Shown here: positions 1 through 7,198 of the stretch, in pieces
Layout of the letters: each line of letters begins with the position of its first letter
Numbering within the stretch: position 1 is the stretch's first letter
NCBI GenBank assembly: GCA_003241175.1
Contig: QFOI01000051.1
Span: 1-13,780, forward strand
Length of the DNA: 13,780 bases
Reading direction: 5' to 3'
DNA from: Pseudopedobacter saltans
GTDB taxonomy: Bacteria > Bacteroidota > Bacteroidia > Chitinophagales > Chitinophagaceae
The notes under the pieces: model-generated
Seen by the model: the letters and a program-made list of their open reading frames with translations, nothing else
Databases searched by the model: none
Told to the model about the DNA's origin: nothing
Position numbers and translations under genes: made by a program

Positions 1-227
1 TAAAGGACATTTTTTTTGCGAAATTTATCAAATATGTTACGACTTATTTAAGAATGCAAAGGTCTTGGTATCCATCAACGTCAAAGGGAATATAACAGAC
101 GTAAAAAGGAAAAACTATCTGACACACGACAAGTATTGACGTGATTTTGACAATTATTAGTGTTTTCTTTGCTATTAATCAAGGATATTTGCATTAGATC
201 GGAACTCAACCAATACTATACTTTTTT

Positions 228-1310
228 ATGATAAGAGAATCCTCTATGCCAATATACGACAGAGAGCAGCGTTCGCACTATATGTCAGAGACGGTGATGC
301 CGCCCAGCACGTTATTTGAAGAAAGAATCAACGGTTATAGTGTATTGGAAGAAGATATCGTATTGGTCATCAACGAGAAGGAAATAGCCAAAACTGAAAT
401 TTTGGTTCCAGGATTACAGTTCTCTCATTTTGTATACCAAGAGAAATTCGACGACATCATTAGGACTTCATCGGATCAGTCCTATTTTAGTATGATATAT
501 AGTCTGGGACCGAGTTTGGAAGTAGAGATAGACAATAACACATCATTCGGTATTGGACAGTTTCAATATGGAATGTTATTTATGGGTGCTCATGATTCAC
601 ATTTCCGGATCAATGCCAAAAAAGGAGATGAGATTATTGTATTCAATTTTTCCTTGTCCCATTTTGAAAAGTTTATACCTCATCATCATGTATTTCATGC
701 CCAATACAATGCCGCTAAAGTCTTAGGCAAAACAGAATGTCTGAATAAGGACAATGTGCAAATGTCACATCACTTACGACAACTATTGAACGAGATTATC
801 GAAAGCGAGCATGTTGCTAACTATAAATTTTTGCATTTGAAATCGAAAGTCATAGAGTTGTTGTTACAGCAGTTTATAGCATTAGAGACAGAACCTCAAG
901 CCAAAATTCCCTTATCCACCAGCAATATGGAAAAGATGTATGAGGCTAGAGATATTATAATGTCCAACCTCTCAAGACCTTGTTCGCTCATGGATTTAGC
1001 CAAGCAAGTAGGTACAAATGAGTGTTACCTGAAAAAACAATTCAAACAAGTTTTTGGAAATACTGTATATGGATTTTTGCATGAAAAAAGAATGGAAAAA
1101 TCCAGAGAATTGCTGCAAGAAGAACAGACGAAAATTTCCGAAGTTGCCAAATCCATTGGCTATAAACATGGATCGCATTTCGCAGCAGCCTTCAAAAAAT
1201 ATTTCGGATTTTTACCTAATGAGTTGAGAATATTTTTTCCAACACTACTTTCTTTATTAGTTGATTTCCAAGAAGTCCTTCTTGTAGAAGAAATTGGTTT
1301 AGTAGTTTAA
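228..1310 (+). CDS. AraC-family transcriptional regulator
   Basis: A DNA-binding regulator of 360 residues. Residues about 235-334 form a typical AraC/XylS double helix-turn-helix. The first helical unit is around LMDLAKQVGTNECYLKKQFK (254-273). The second carries ISEVAKSIGYKHGSHFAAAF (303-322) and ends in FGFLPNELR. The region before it (about 35-220) is a poorly conserved effector or dimerisation domain, and the overall arrangement resembles the PchR-like AraC regulators that often control iron or TonB functions; that resemblance does not fix the ligand. The start at 228 is the most upstream ATG, but ATGs at 246 and 282 are also possible because no clear ribosome binding site decides. Oddly, about 26 mostly hydrophobic residues (from IFFPTLLSLL) follow the normal family end, just after a run of six T at 1233-1238. 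The gene is convergent to the glp operon and no target is evident. Confidence 0.9.
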   Translation: MIRESSMPIYDREQRSHYMSETVMPPSTLFEERINGYSVLEEDIVLVINEKEIAKTEILVPGLQFSHFVYQEKFDDIIRTSSDQSYFSMIYSLGPSLEVEIDNNTSFGIGQFQYGMLFMGAHDSHFRINAKKGDEIIVFNFSLSHFEKFIPHHHVFHAQYNAAKVLGKTECLNKDNVQMSHHLRQLLNEIIESEHVANYKFLHLKSKVIELLLQQFIALETEPQAKIPLSTSNMEKMYEARDIIMSNLSRPCSLMDLAKQVGTNECYLKKQFKQVFGNTVYGFLHEKRMEKSRELLQEEQTKISEVAKSIGYKHGSHFAAAFKKYFGFLPNELRIFFPTLLSLLVDFQEVLLVEEIGLVV

Positions 1311-1321
1311 AACTATTAATA

Positions 1322-1363
1322 AAAAAGAATACGCCGCTCTTGCAAGAGCGGCGTATTCTTTTT
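1322..1363. terminator. Perfect palindromic bidirectional terminator
   Basis: The 42 bases are a perfect palindrome centred between 1342 and 1343. The GC-rich core GCCGCTCTTGCAAGAGCGGC is flanked by AAAAAGAATAC on one side and GTATTCTTTTT on the other, so each strand shows a hairpin followed by a T run. It lies 11 bases after the AraC-family stop codon and 14 bases beyond the end of the convergent outer-membrane protein gene, so it can end both transcripts. Confidence 0.9.
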
Positions 1364-1377
1364 AGGATGAGCGAAAG

Positions 1378-2220
1378 TTAAAAAACATTGAACGCCAACT
1401 GAACATTGCCTTGCTTTCCGATCACATTCCATGATGGTTGCATGCTTACTGGAAGTGTATAGTTGCCAATATGCAAATCCCTTGTCAATATAAATCCTAT
1501 ATTGTTAAAACCATCTTTTGGTCCATAAAACTGCGCTTTGGAATCCTTATCAGGCTTTAATGCGAACGACCCACCTACCAATAATGACAAACTCATATTG
1601 GTGGATTTATATACTGGATAAGTTGCTTGTACATAAGTAGAATATCTGTTGCCATCGTTTTTTACAGTGCGGTCGCGACCTTCTATGACGGTCGCCCAAT
1701 ATAGATTTAATGGCACTTTTTCAGATACCGTCCAACTGGCAGACAAGTCCAAAAAATGTCCCGTTGTATCTGCATTGTAATTCAAAAATGAATTGTTGTT
1801 CCATGTAGCATTTGTAGAATAATTATAGATATCCCACAAAGCAAAAGTCAAGTTTTTTATTGGCGAATAAATCGCATAGTAATCAAACTCTTTATACACG
1901 CCGTTGGAACTATATCCACCCCATACCCCGGCTTTTAATTTCCCGTCGTTTGTACCGACGCCGCCATCCATGGCAACCATCCATGAATTAGTAACAGCGA
2001 GACCACGCCATAAGTGCATCGATTTTACTTGACTATGTAGGTAAAAAGGTTGTATTTCTTTATCAAATGATAGTGGTGCCTTAGTTGTCGTTTTATTTTC
2101 CGATGAGTCTATCTCGTCATTTGCTTTTTTTTGTGAAAACACTTTTGATGCGGGCAATACTACGGATAGAAATAGTAGCGATATCGTAATTCTAGTATGA
2201 AGTTTGTTCATCTTTTTCAT
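1378..2220 (-). CDS. Predicted outer-membrane beta-barrel protein of the glp operon
   Basis: A 280-residue exported protein, last gene of the glycerol operon. The start at 2220 (MKKMNKLHTR) is chosen because it puts a signal peptide at the N-terminus: basic residues, the hydrophobic stretch ISLLFLSVVLPAS, and a likely cleavage near KVFSQ. The open frame runs upstream to 2334 but that part overlaps glpF and reads as non-coding. The mature part is rich in alternating aromatic and polar stretches (HLWRGLAVTNSW, LTFALWDIYNY, YSTYVQATYPVY, NMSLSLLVGGSFAL) and ends in NVQLAFNVF. A terminal Phe is the usual C-terminal signal of outer-membrane barrels. The gene starts 32 bases after the glpF stop, so the two are almost surely co-transcribed. 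I infer a porin or channel for glycerol or a related solute. It may be distantly related to TorF-like putative porins, but I do not recognise a characterised family. Confidence 0.75.
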   Translation of the reverse strand: MKKMNKLHTRITISLLFLSVVLPASKVFSQKKANDEIDSSENKTTTKAPLSFDKEIQPFYLHSQVKSMHLWRGLAVTNSWMVAMDGGVGTNDGKLKAGVWGGYSSNGVYKEFDYYAIYSPIKNLTFALWDIYNYSTNATWNNNSFLNYNADTTGHFLDLSASWTVSEKVPLNLYWATVIEGRDRTVKNDGNRYSTYVQATYPVYKSTNMSLSLLVGGSFALKPDKDSKAQFYGPKDGFNNIGFILTRDLHIGNYTLPVSMQPSWNVIGKQGNVQLAFNVF

Positions 2221-2252
2221 TTGTATTGTGAGAAATGTTAAAAACTTTACGT

Positions 2253-2990
2253 TTAATTGAATTGCTTGTAAATAAACGCTGCTAAAAGTGCACCCAAAAT
2301 AGGACCAATTACAGGAATCCACGCGTAACCCCAATTGCTACTACCCTTTCCTTTCATAGGCAAAATGGAGTGCATAATTCTTGGTCCAAGATCACGAGCA
2401 GGATTAATGGCATAACCTGTCGTACCTCCCAAAGACAAACCAATTGCCCAGACTATAAATGTAACAGGAATAGCTCCTACAGAACCTAATCCTAATTTTA
2501 CGGCATCTGTTCCAGCAGTACCGGAGGCATCACTAAAATGGAAAACACAATAGATTAATACAAAAGTTCCTAAAACCTCACTTATAATATTCAAAAACGT
2601 ATTCTTAATAGCAGGCCCAGTACAGAAAACCCCAAGCTGTGCTCCAGGATTATCATCAGTTGCATCGAAATGATCTTTATGCATCAGCCATACGCAAAAT
2701 GCACCTATAAATGCACCAAGAAACTGAGCCAAAATAAAGGATGGTACATCTGCCCATGCAAATTTACCAGCAACTGCTAATCCTATAGTCACTGCCGGAT
2801 TAAGGTGCGCTCCACTTACGGGGCCGGCAATAACTACACCCGCGAATACAGCTAATGCCCAACCTGTAGTAATTACAATCCAGCCAGAACTATTTCCCAA
2901 TGTTTTCTTTAATGAAACATTGGCACATACGCCTCCTCCTAAAAGTATCAATACTGCGGTGCCGATCAACTCGGCGGTAAATTGTGTCAT
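2253..2990 (-). CDS. glpF: Glycerol uptake facilitator (aquaglyceroporin)
   Basis: An inner-membrane MIP-family channel of 245 residues, close to the usual GlpF length, with six hydrophobic membrane segments and two half-helix NPA boxes. The first is HLNPAVT (Asn64-Pro65-Ala66) and the second is INPARDLGPR (Asn196-Pro197-Ala198). The Arg199-Asp200 pair after the second box is the known mark of glycerol-conducting members, since water-only aquaporins lack this Asp. It lets glycerol diffuse into the cytoplasm, where GlpK traps it. The gene follows glpK after a 137-base gap that holds a strong hairpin, and precedes the outer-membrane protein gene by 32 bases. The start at 2990 (MTQFTAELIGT) matches the normal N-terminus of the family. 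Confidence 0.97.
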   Translation of the reverse strand: MTQFTAELIGTAVLILLGGGVCANVSLKKTLGNSSGWIVITTGWALAVFAGVVIAGPVSGAHLNPAVTIGLAVAGKFAWADVPSFILAQFLGAFIGAFCVWLMHKDHFDATDDNPGAQLGVFCTGPAIKNTFLNIISEVLGTFVLIYCVFHFSDASGTAGTDAVKLGLGSVGAIPVTFIVWAIGLSLGGTTGYAINPARDLGPRIMHSILPMKGKGSSNWGYAWIPVIGPILGALLAAFIYKQFN

Positions 2991-3051
2991 ATAACAAGAT
3001 TTAATGATAGTCGATGATGAAACGCTATCTCGGTTAATTTTAATAGTTTAC

Positions 3052-3063
3052 AAACGTTCGTTT
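3052..3063. promoter_or_regulatory. Short inverted repeat upstream of glpF
   Basis: AAACG-TT-CGTTT forms a short inverted repeat about 60 bases upstream of the glpF start, between the glpK-glpF hairpin and glpF. It contains a TTCG core also found in the longer inverted repeat in front of glpD (6265-6298). It could be a second operator for the DeoR-family repressor, but ten paired bases in AT-rich DNA can arise by chance. Confidence 0.25.
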
Positions 3064-3079
3064 ATTCTGTAGTCAAAAT

Positions 3080-3115
3080 TTTAGCTACTGATTGCGTAAC
3101 CAATCAATAGCTAAA
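3080..3115 (-). promoter_or_regulatory. Strong hairpin between glpK and glpF
   Basis: Read on the minus strand, the mRNA has TTTAGCTATTGATTG, a six-base loop GTTACG, then CAATCAGTAGCTAAA. This gives 15 consecutive pairs with one U-G wobble, followed by ATTTT. It begins 12 bases after the glpK stop codon. It could be a partial terminator, a processing or stability element that changes the glpK to glpF ratio, or the end of a glpD-glpK transcript with glpF then having its own promoter. The stem is only moderately GC-rich and the T tract is short, so complete termination seems unlikely. Confidence 0.6.
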
Positions 3116-3127
3116 TGATTTTATAGT

Positions 3128-4630
3128 TTATTCTTCTACCCAGCCTTGTGCTCTTTTAACAGCTTTGTGCCAGTATTTAATATGCCCTTCAACTTCTTCT
3201 TTTTTGAGTTCAGGTTTAAATACTTTTTCTTTTGCCCATTGAGTTTTCGTTTCTTCAATACTATCCCAATAACCAATAGCCAAACCTGCCAAATAAGCAG
3301 CACCGAGTGAAGTTGTTTCTAGTATTTTTGGACGAATAACTTCATTTTGCATTAAGTCTGCTTGGAATTGCATCAATACATTATTAGCAACAGCGCCACC
3401 ATCTACACGTAATTCTTTCACACCTCCATGAACATCGGACTCCATACTTTTTACAAGATCATATACTTGAAATGCGATGCCTTGTAGTGCAGCTTTCGCA
3501 ATATGCGCTTTTGTAGTTCCTCTTGTGATACCGAAAATTGCTCCACGTGCATATTGATCCCAATAAGGTGCACCCAATCCAGTCAATGCAGGCACGAAAA
3601 TAACACCGTCTGTATCTTTTACAGACTGAGAAAGCGGTTCACTTTCCGCTGCAGAATGGATAATTTGCAAACCATCTCTTAACCATTGAATCACTGCACC
3701 GCCAACGAAAACGGAACCTTCCAATGCATAAGTTGTTTTACCATTAATTTTCCAAGCGACAGTAGTCAATAGGTTATTTTTGGAAACGACAGGTTTGTCA
3801 CCAATATTCATCAACAAGAAACATCCCGTTCCATAGGTATTTTTAGCCATTCCTTTTTCCACACACATTTGTCCGAATAAGGCAGCTTGTTGGTCACCGG
3901 CGATACCGGCAATAGGAATTTTTGTAGAAAATAAAGTTGTGGCAGTTTCGCCATAAACTTCACTACTTTCTTTCACTTCTGGTAACATAGACTCTGGAAT
4001 ATCAAAAATTTCCAATAACTCTTTGTCCCAAGCCATATCGTTAATATTGAAAAGCATAGTCCTAGATGCATTCGTTACATCTGTCATGTGCATTTTACCA
4101 CGAGTAAATTTCCAAACTAACCAGCTATCAACCGTACCGAAACATAGTTCACCTTTTTCTGCTTTTTCTTTTGCGCCTTTTACATTATCCAAAATCCATT
4201 TGATTTTGGTGGCACAGAAATACGCATCAATAACCAAACCTGTTTTTTCTCTGATTTTGTCGGTCAATCCTTTTTCTTTCAATTCATCGCAGTAGCGCGC
4301 TGTACGTCGATCCTGCCATACTATAGCGTTATAAACTGGATGACCCGTTTTGCGATCCCAAACTATAGTTGTTTCTCTTTGATTGGTGATGCCTATTGCA
4401 GCAATATCCAAACCCGTCAAATCAGATTTTGCAACAACCTCAGCCGCTACAGAAGATTGTGTAGACCAGATCTCATTGGGATCGTGCTCTACCCAACCTG
4501 GTTTGGGAAAAATTTGTTCGAAATCTTTTTGCGCTACGGCAACCATTTCACCACTATGATTATAAATAATGGCACGAGAACTCGTAGTTCCTTGATCCAA
4601 TGCCAAAATAAATTTTGATTTTAAGTCCAT
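3128..4630 (-). CDS. glpK: Glycerol kinase
   Basis: A cytoplasmic FGGY-family kinase of 500 residues (normal length) that converts glycerol and ATP to sn-glycerol 3-phosphate. Visible marks are the N-terminal phosphate loop LDQGTTSSRA (11-20), the glycerol-contact Arg-Glu in TNQRETT (Arg85-Glu86), the signature region WQDRRTARYC (105-114), the catalytic Asp in GIAGDQQAALFGQ (Asp246), the second-domain ATP site around YGTGCFLLMNIG, and RVDGGAVANN near the C-terminus. The region VYGETATTLF (225-234) lacks the His that the PTS protein HPr phosphorylates in Firmicutes enzymes, so that control is not expected. The gene lies 34 bases downstream of glpD, consistent with one transcript. Confidence 0.98.
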   Translation of the reverse strand: MDLKSKFILALDQGTTSSRAIIYNHSGEMVAVAQKDFEQIFPKPGWVEHDPNEIWSTQSSVAAEVVAKSDLTGLDIAAIGITNQRETTIVWDRKTGHPVYNAIVWQDRRTARYCDELKEKGLTDKIREKTGLVIDAYFCATKIKWILDNVKGAKEKAEKGELCFGTVDSWLVWKFTRGKMHMTDVTNASRTMLFNINDMAWDKELLEIFDIPESMLPEVKESSEVYGETATTLFSTKIPIAGIAGDQQAALFGQMCVEKGMAKNTYGTGCFLLMNIGDKPVVSKNNLLTTVAWKINGKTTYALEGSVFVGGAVIQWLRDGLQIIHSAAESEPLSQSVKDTDGVIFVPALTGLGAPYWDQYARGAIFGITRGTTKAHIAKAALQGIAFQVYDLVKSMESDVHGGVKELRVDGGAVANNVLMQFQADLMQNEVIRPKILETTSLGAAYLAGLAIGYWDSIEETKTQWAKEKVFKPELKKEEVEGHIKYWHKAVKRAQGWVEE

Positions 4631-4664
4631 GTCAACAATCGTTAAAAGGTTAAAAAATATTTAT

Positions 4665-6227
4665 CTAGTTTAATTCATACACTTTTGCTAATTGCGCGAA
4701 TTGCGAAACTTCACTATCAATCCACGCTTGATCTTTCCCAAGTTCTTTGGCCATTATCTGCGCTACTTTTCCGCTCGCTTCAACGGCTGCTTTTGCATCC
4801 AAGAAAAGAAGACGAAAACGCCTTGCCAATACATCTTCTACTTTGACAGCTAATTCATTTCGTACGGCAAAAACGACATTTCCCACAGTATATTCATAGT
4901 TAGGTAAGAGACGTTCTTTTAGCGCTGGCTCTTGGGTTTCTAGTTCCTTTATTTTTTTAAGATCAGAACCATAGAAATGTAATTCTTCTGCATGGTTCAC
5001 CGTCGTATCATAACCATGAATATGCAGTTGTTCTGTCACGCATTCTTTAGCTGGGATTTCGCCTACTTCAATTGCTTTGTCAATAGTATCCTGCGCCATA
5101 CGTCTGAATGTAGTCCACTTACCACCAATAATAGTTACCAATCCAGAATCAGAAACCATGATCTTGTGACTACGTGAAATTTCTTTCGTATTCTTTCCAT
5201 CTCCTTGAGGTGCTGCCAATGGACGCAAACCCGCAAATACAGCCAAGACATCTTTTCTAGTTGGCTGTTTGGTTAGATATTGTTGTGCAGTTTTGAGTAT
5301 AAATTCTATTTCCTCTTCAAGTGCGCGAGGCTCTAATTCTGGATGTTCTCGCAAAGTGTCGGTTGTACCAACGATTAATTTATTGTGCCAAGGAACAGCA
5401 AACAATACACGGCCATCGCTTGTTTTCGGAATCATCAAGGCATTATCTCCTGGCAAAAAACTTCTGTCCAATGTAAGGTGTACACCTTGGCTAGGACGTA
5501 CAAAATGCGGTGCATTTGGACGATCCATCTGCAATATGTTATCGGCATATACACCAGTAGCATTGATCACTACTTTTCCGGTGATTTCGTATTCTTTGTT
5601 AGTTTCTATATCTTTCGCTTTAATTCCGTTTACTTTCCCATTATTGTCTTTGATGACGCCAATCACCTTAAAATAATTAAGAACGCAAGCGCCATTATCC
5701 ACTGCTGTTTCAGCAATATTGACAGCCAAACGAGAATCGTCAAACTGGCCATCTTGATACACAACACCACCTCTCAGACCTTTAGGAGAAACAGTGGGCA
5801 AGTCACGCAAAACTTCTTTTTTGCTGATGTATCTCGATTTTCCCAAACTTAATTTTCCAGCTAAAAAATCGTAAAACTTAAGCCCTATTGTATATTTAAT
5901 ATTATCCCAAATGGAGTAATTGGGTATAACAAATGATGTATTACGTGTCAGATGAGGAGCATTTTTCAATAGCAAACCCCTTTCATGGCAAGCCTCTTTC
6001 ACCAATCCCAAATCTCCTTGTGCCATATAGCGTACACCACCATGAACCAATTTGGTCGCCTTACTAGAAGTCCCTTTTGCAAAATCTGCCTGCTCAACCA
6101 ATATCGTTTTATAACCTCTGGTTGCAGCGTCCATCGCCGTACCTAACCCTGTAGCACCGCCACCTATAATGATTACGTCCCAGTGAGGTGTACTTTCCAA
6201 TTGACTTATTAAAACTTCTCTTTTCAT
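4665..6227 (-). CDS. glpD: FAD-dependent glycerol-3-phosphate dehydrogenase
   Basis: A 520-residue flavoprotein that oxidises sn-glycerol 3-phosphate to dihydroxyacetone phosphate and passes electrons to the membrane quinone pool (menaquinone is typical of this phylum). The N-terminal FAD-binding Rossmann motif is VIIIGGGATGLGTAMDAATR (19-37 region, Gly22, Gly24 and Gly27). It is followed by GTSSKATKLVHGGVRYM (52-68), a GlpD signature. YQDGQFDDSRLAV, the second FAD motif VINATGVYADN, VGTTDT and FAGLRPLA are also typical. The C-terminal alpha-helical cap carries VEDVLARRFRLLFLDA. It is the first gene of the operon, and the presumed promoter and operator lie in the 154-base gap to the divergent DeoR gene. 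Confidence 0.97.
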   Translation of the reverse strand: MKREVLISQLESTPHWDVIIIGGGATGLGTAMDAATRGYKTILVEQADFAKGTSSKATKLVHGGVRYMAQGDLGLVKEACHERGLLLKNAPHLTRNTSFVIPNYSIWDNIKYTIGLKFYDFLAGKLSLGKSRYISKKEVLRDLPTVSPKGLRGGVVYQDGQFDDSRLAVNIAETAVDNGACVLNYFKVIGVIKDNNGKVNGIKAKDIETNKEYEITGKVVINATGVYADNILQMDRPNAPHFVRPSQGVHLTLDRSFLPGDNALMIPKTSDGRVLFAVPWHNKLIVGTTDTLREHPELEPRALEEEIEFILKTAQQYLTKQPTRKDVLAVFAGLRPLAAPQGDGKNTKEISRSHKIMVSDSGLVTIIGGKWTTFRRMAQDTIDKAIEVGEIPAKECVTEQLHIHGYDTTVNHAEELHFYGSDLKKIKELETQEPALKERLLPNYEYTVGNVVFAVRNELAVKVEDVLARRFRLLFLDAKAAVEASGKVAQIMAKELGKDQAWIDSEVSQFAQLAKVYELN

Positions 6228-6264
6228 ATGACAAATTTAATGTAAAAATAATAAAAAGAAATAT

Positions 6265-6298
6265 ATCGAAACTAATATTAAGTTAAAAAAGTTTCGAT
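6265..6298. promoter_or_regulatory. Putative operator for the DeoR-family repressor
   Basis: A perfect 8-base inverted repeat, ATCGAAAC (6265-6272) and GTTTCGAT (6291-6298), with an 18-base AT-rich spacer. It lies in the divergent gap between glpD and the DeoR-family gene, about 40 bases before the glpD start. DeoR-type repressors of sugar and glycerol operons commonly bind repeated TTCG or TTTC half sites, as E. coli GlpR does, so this is the best candidate site for control of both directions. Binding itself is inferred. Confidence 0.55.
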
Positions 6299-6356
6299 TT
6301 GTTATTTTTAAATAATAATTGATGCTTCTTTTAACATCATTTATTTTTATTTTGTT

Positions 6357-6364
6357 TAAATTTG
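6357..6364 (+). promoter_or_regulatory. Possible -7 promoter element for the DeoR gene
   Basis: TAAATTTG matches the Bacteroidota -7 consensus TAnnTTTG and ends 17 bases before the ATG at 6382. No convincing TTTG -33 element is seen at the right distance, and the region is very AT-rich, so the call is weak. Confidence 0.35.
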
Positions 6365-6381
6365 AATAGAATAATTCAGTT

Positions 6382-7158
6382 ATGGAATTTGAATCAATGG
6401 CACAACGCCATGCTTATATATTGAAAGTTTTACAATCCGAAGACTCTATCAAAGTTGCTGACTTAGAAAAGAAACTGAAGGTTTCTTTGGTAACGATTCG
6501 AAAGGATCTGAAAATATTAGAACAAAAAAAACTTTTGTTTCGGACACATGGATTTATTACCAAATCTGATCCTTACCCTACAGACATCAACGTCAACCTA
6601 AAAGAAGAACACAACAAAGAGGCAAAAATCAGAATAGGAGAAGCAGCCGCCAAAATGATTGATCCGAAATCTGCCATACTCATCGCTTCCGGCACGACTG
6701 TTTTGCAAATGGCTCGCGCCATACAGATACCTGACAATCAACACCTGACGGTTGTAACCTCAGCTATGAATGTGGCAATGGCGTTAAGGGATAAATTAAA
6801 TATTGAAATCATTCAATTAGGAGGTATTGTAAGGCATTCCTCTACTTCTGTAGTCGGCCCTTTTGCAGAAAAAATGTTACAAGATCTTTCTTTTAGTACA
6901 TTGTTCTTAGGAGTGGATGGTCTGGAAGCGGCCTATGGACTTTCTACTTCCAATATGTTAGAAGCAAAATTGAATGCCGAAATGATTAAGGTTGCTCAAA
7001 AAACAGTGGTATTGACAGATTCTTCCAAATTTGGCAAGCGGGGATTCGGAAGGATTTGCGGATTGAATGATATTGACCATATTGTCACCGATACGGGCAT
7101 TTCTCAACAATCCATCAAAAGGATTGAAGCAACAGGCGTAGAATTGACAATTGTATAG
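6382..7158 (+). CDS. DeoR/GlpR-family transcriptional repressor
   Basis: A 258-residue regulator of the usual DeoR size. Residues about 6-61 form the N-terminal helix-turn-helix, with RHAYILKVLQ, then VADLEKKLKVSLVTIRKDLK, and LFRTHGF at the end of the winged helix. The usual HGG is HGF here. The C-terminal DeoR sensor domain, related to sugar-phosphate isomerases, shows ASGTTVLQMA, VVTSAMNVAMAL, LGGIVRHSSTSVVGP, FLGVDGL and VVLTDSSKFGKRGF. Members of this family bind a phosphorylated sugar or polyol. Because the gene is divergent from glpD, glycerol 3-phosphate or a neighbouring triose phosphate is the likely inducer and the glp operon the likely target. An in-frame ATG at 6397 is an alternative start. 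The gene ends 40 bases from the convergent recombinase, with no obvious terminator between them. Confidence 0.93.
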   Translation: MEFESMAQRHAYILKVLQSEDSIKVADLEKKLKVSLVTIRKDLKILEQKKLLFRTHGFITKSDPYPTDINVNLKEEHNKEAKIRIGEAAAKMIDPKSAILIASGTTVLQMARAIQIPDNQHLTVVTSAMNVAMALRDKLNIEIIQLGGIVRHSSTSVVGPFAEKMLQDLSFSTLFLGVDGLEAAYGLSTSNMLEAKLNAEMIKVAQKTVVLTDSSKFGKRGFGRICGLNDIDHIVTDTGISQQSIKRIEATGVELTIV

Positions 7159-7198
7159 ACTATACGGTCGGGTATTGGCACTTCGCACTATTGACATT

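Noticed and set aside
1..227. Remnant of an upstream gene at the left edge
   Set aside because: No frame in this stretch shows recognisable protein sequence; it reads as the upstream region of the AraC gene.
2221..2334. N-terminal extension of the outer-membrane protein frame
   Set aside because: It overlaps the end of glpF and puts 38 unlikely residues ahead of a good signal peptide; the start at 2220 fits better.
5269..5852. Two plus-strand frames opposite glpD
   Set aside because: Both are antisense shadows of glpD with no start context or recognisable domain.
6232..6239. TAAATTTG on the minus strand as the glpD promoter element
   Set aside because: It ends only four bases before the start codon, which would leave no leader; the real promoter is probably further upstream near the inverted repeat.
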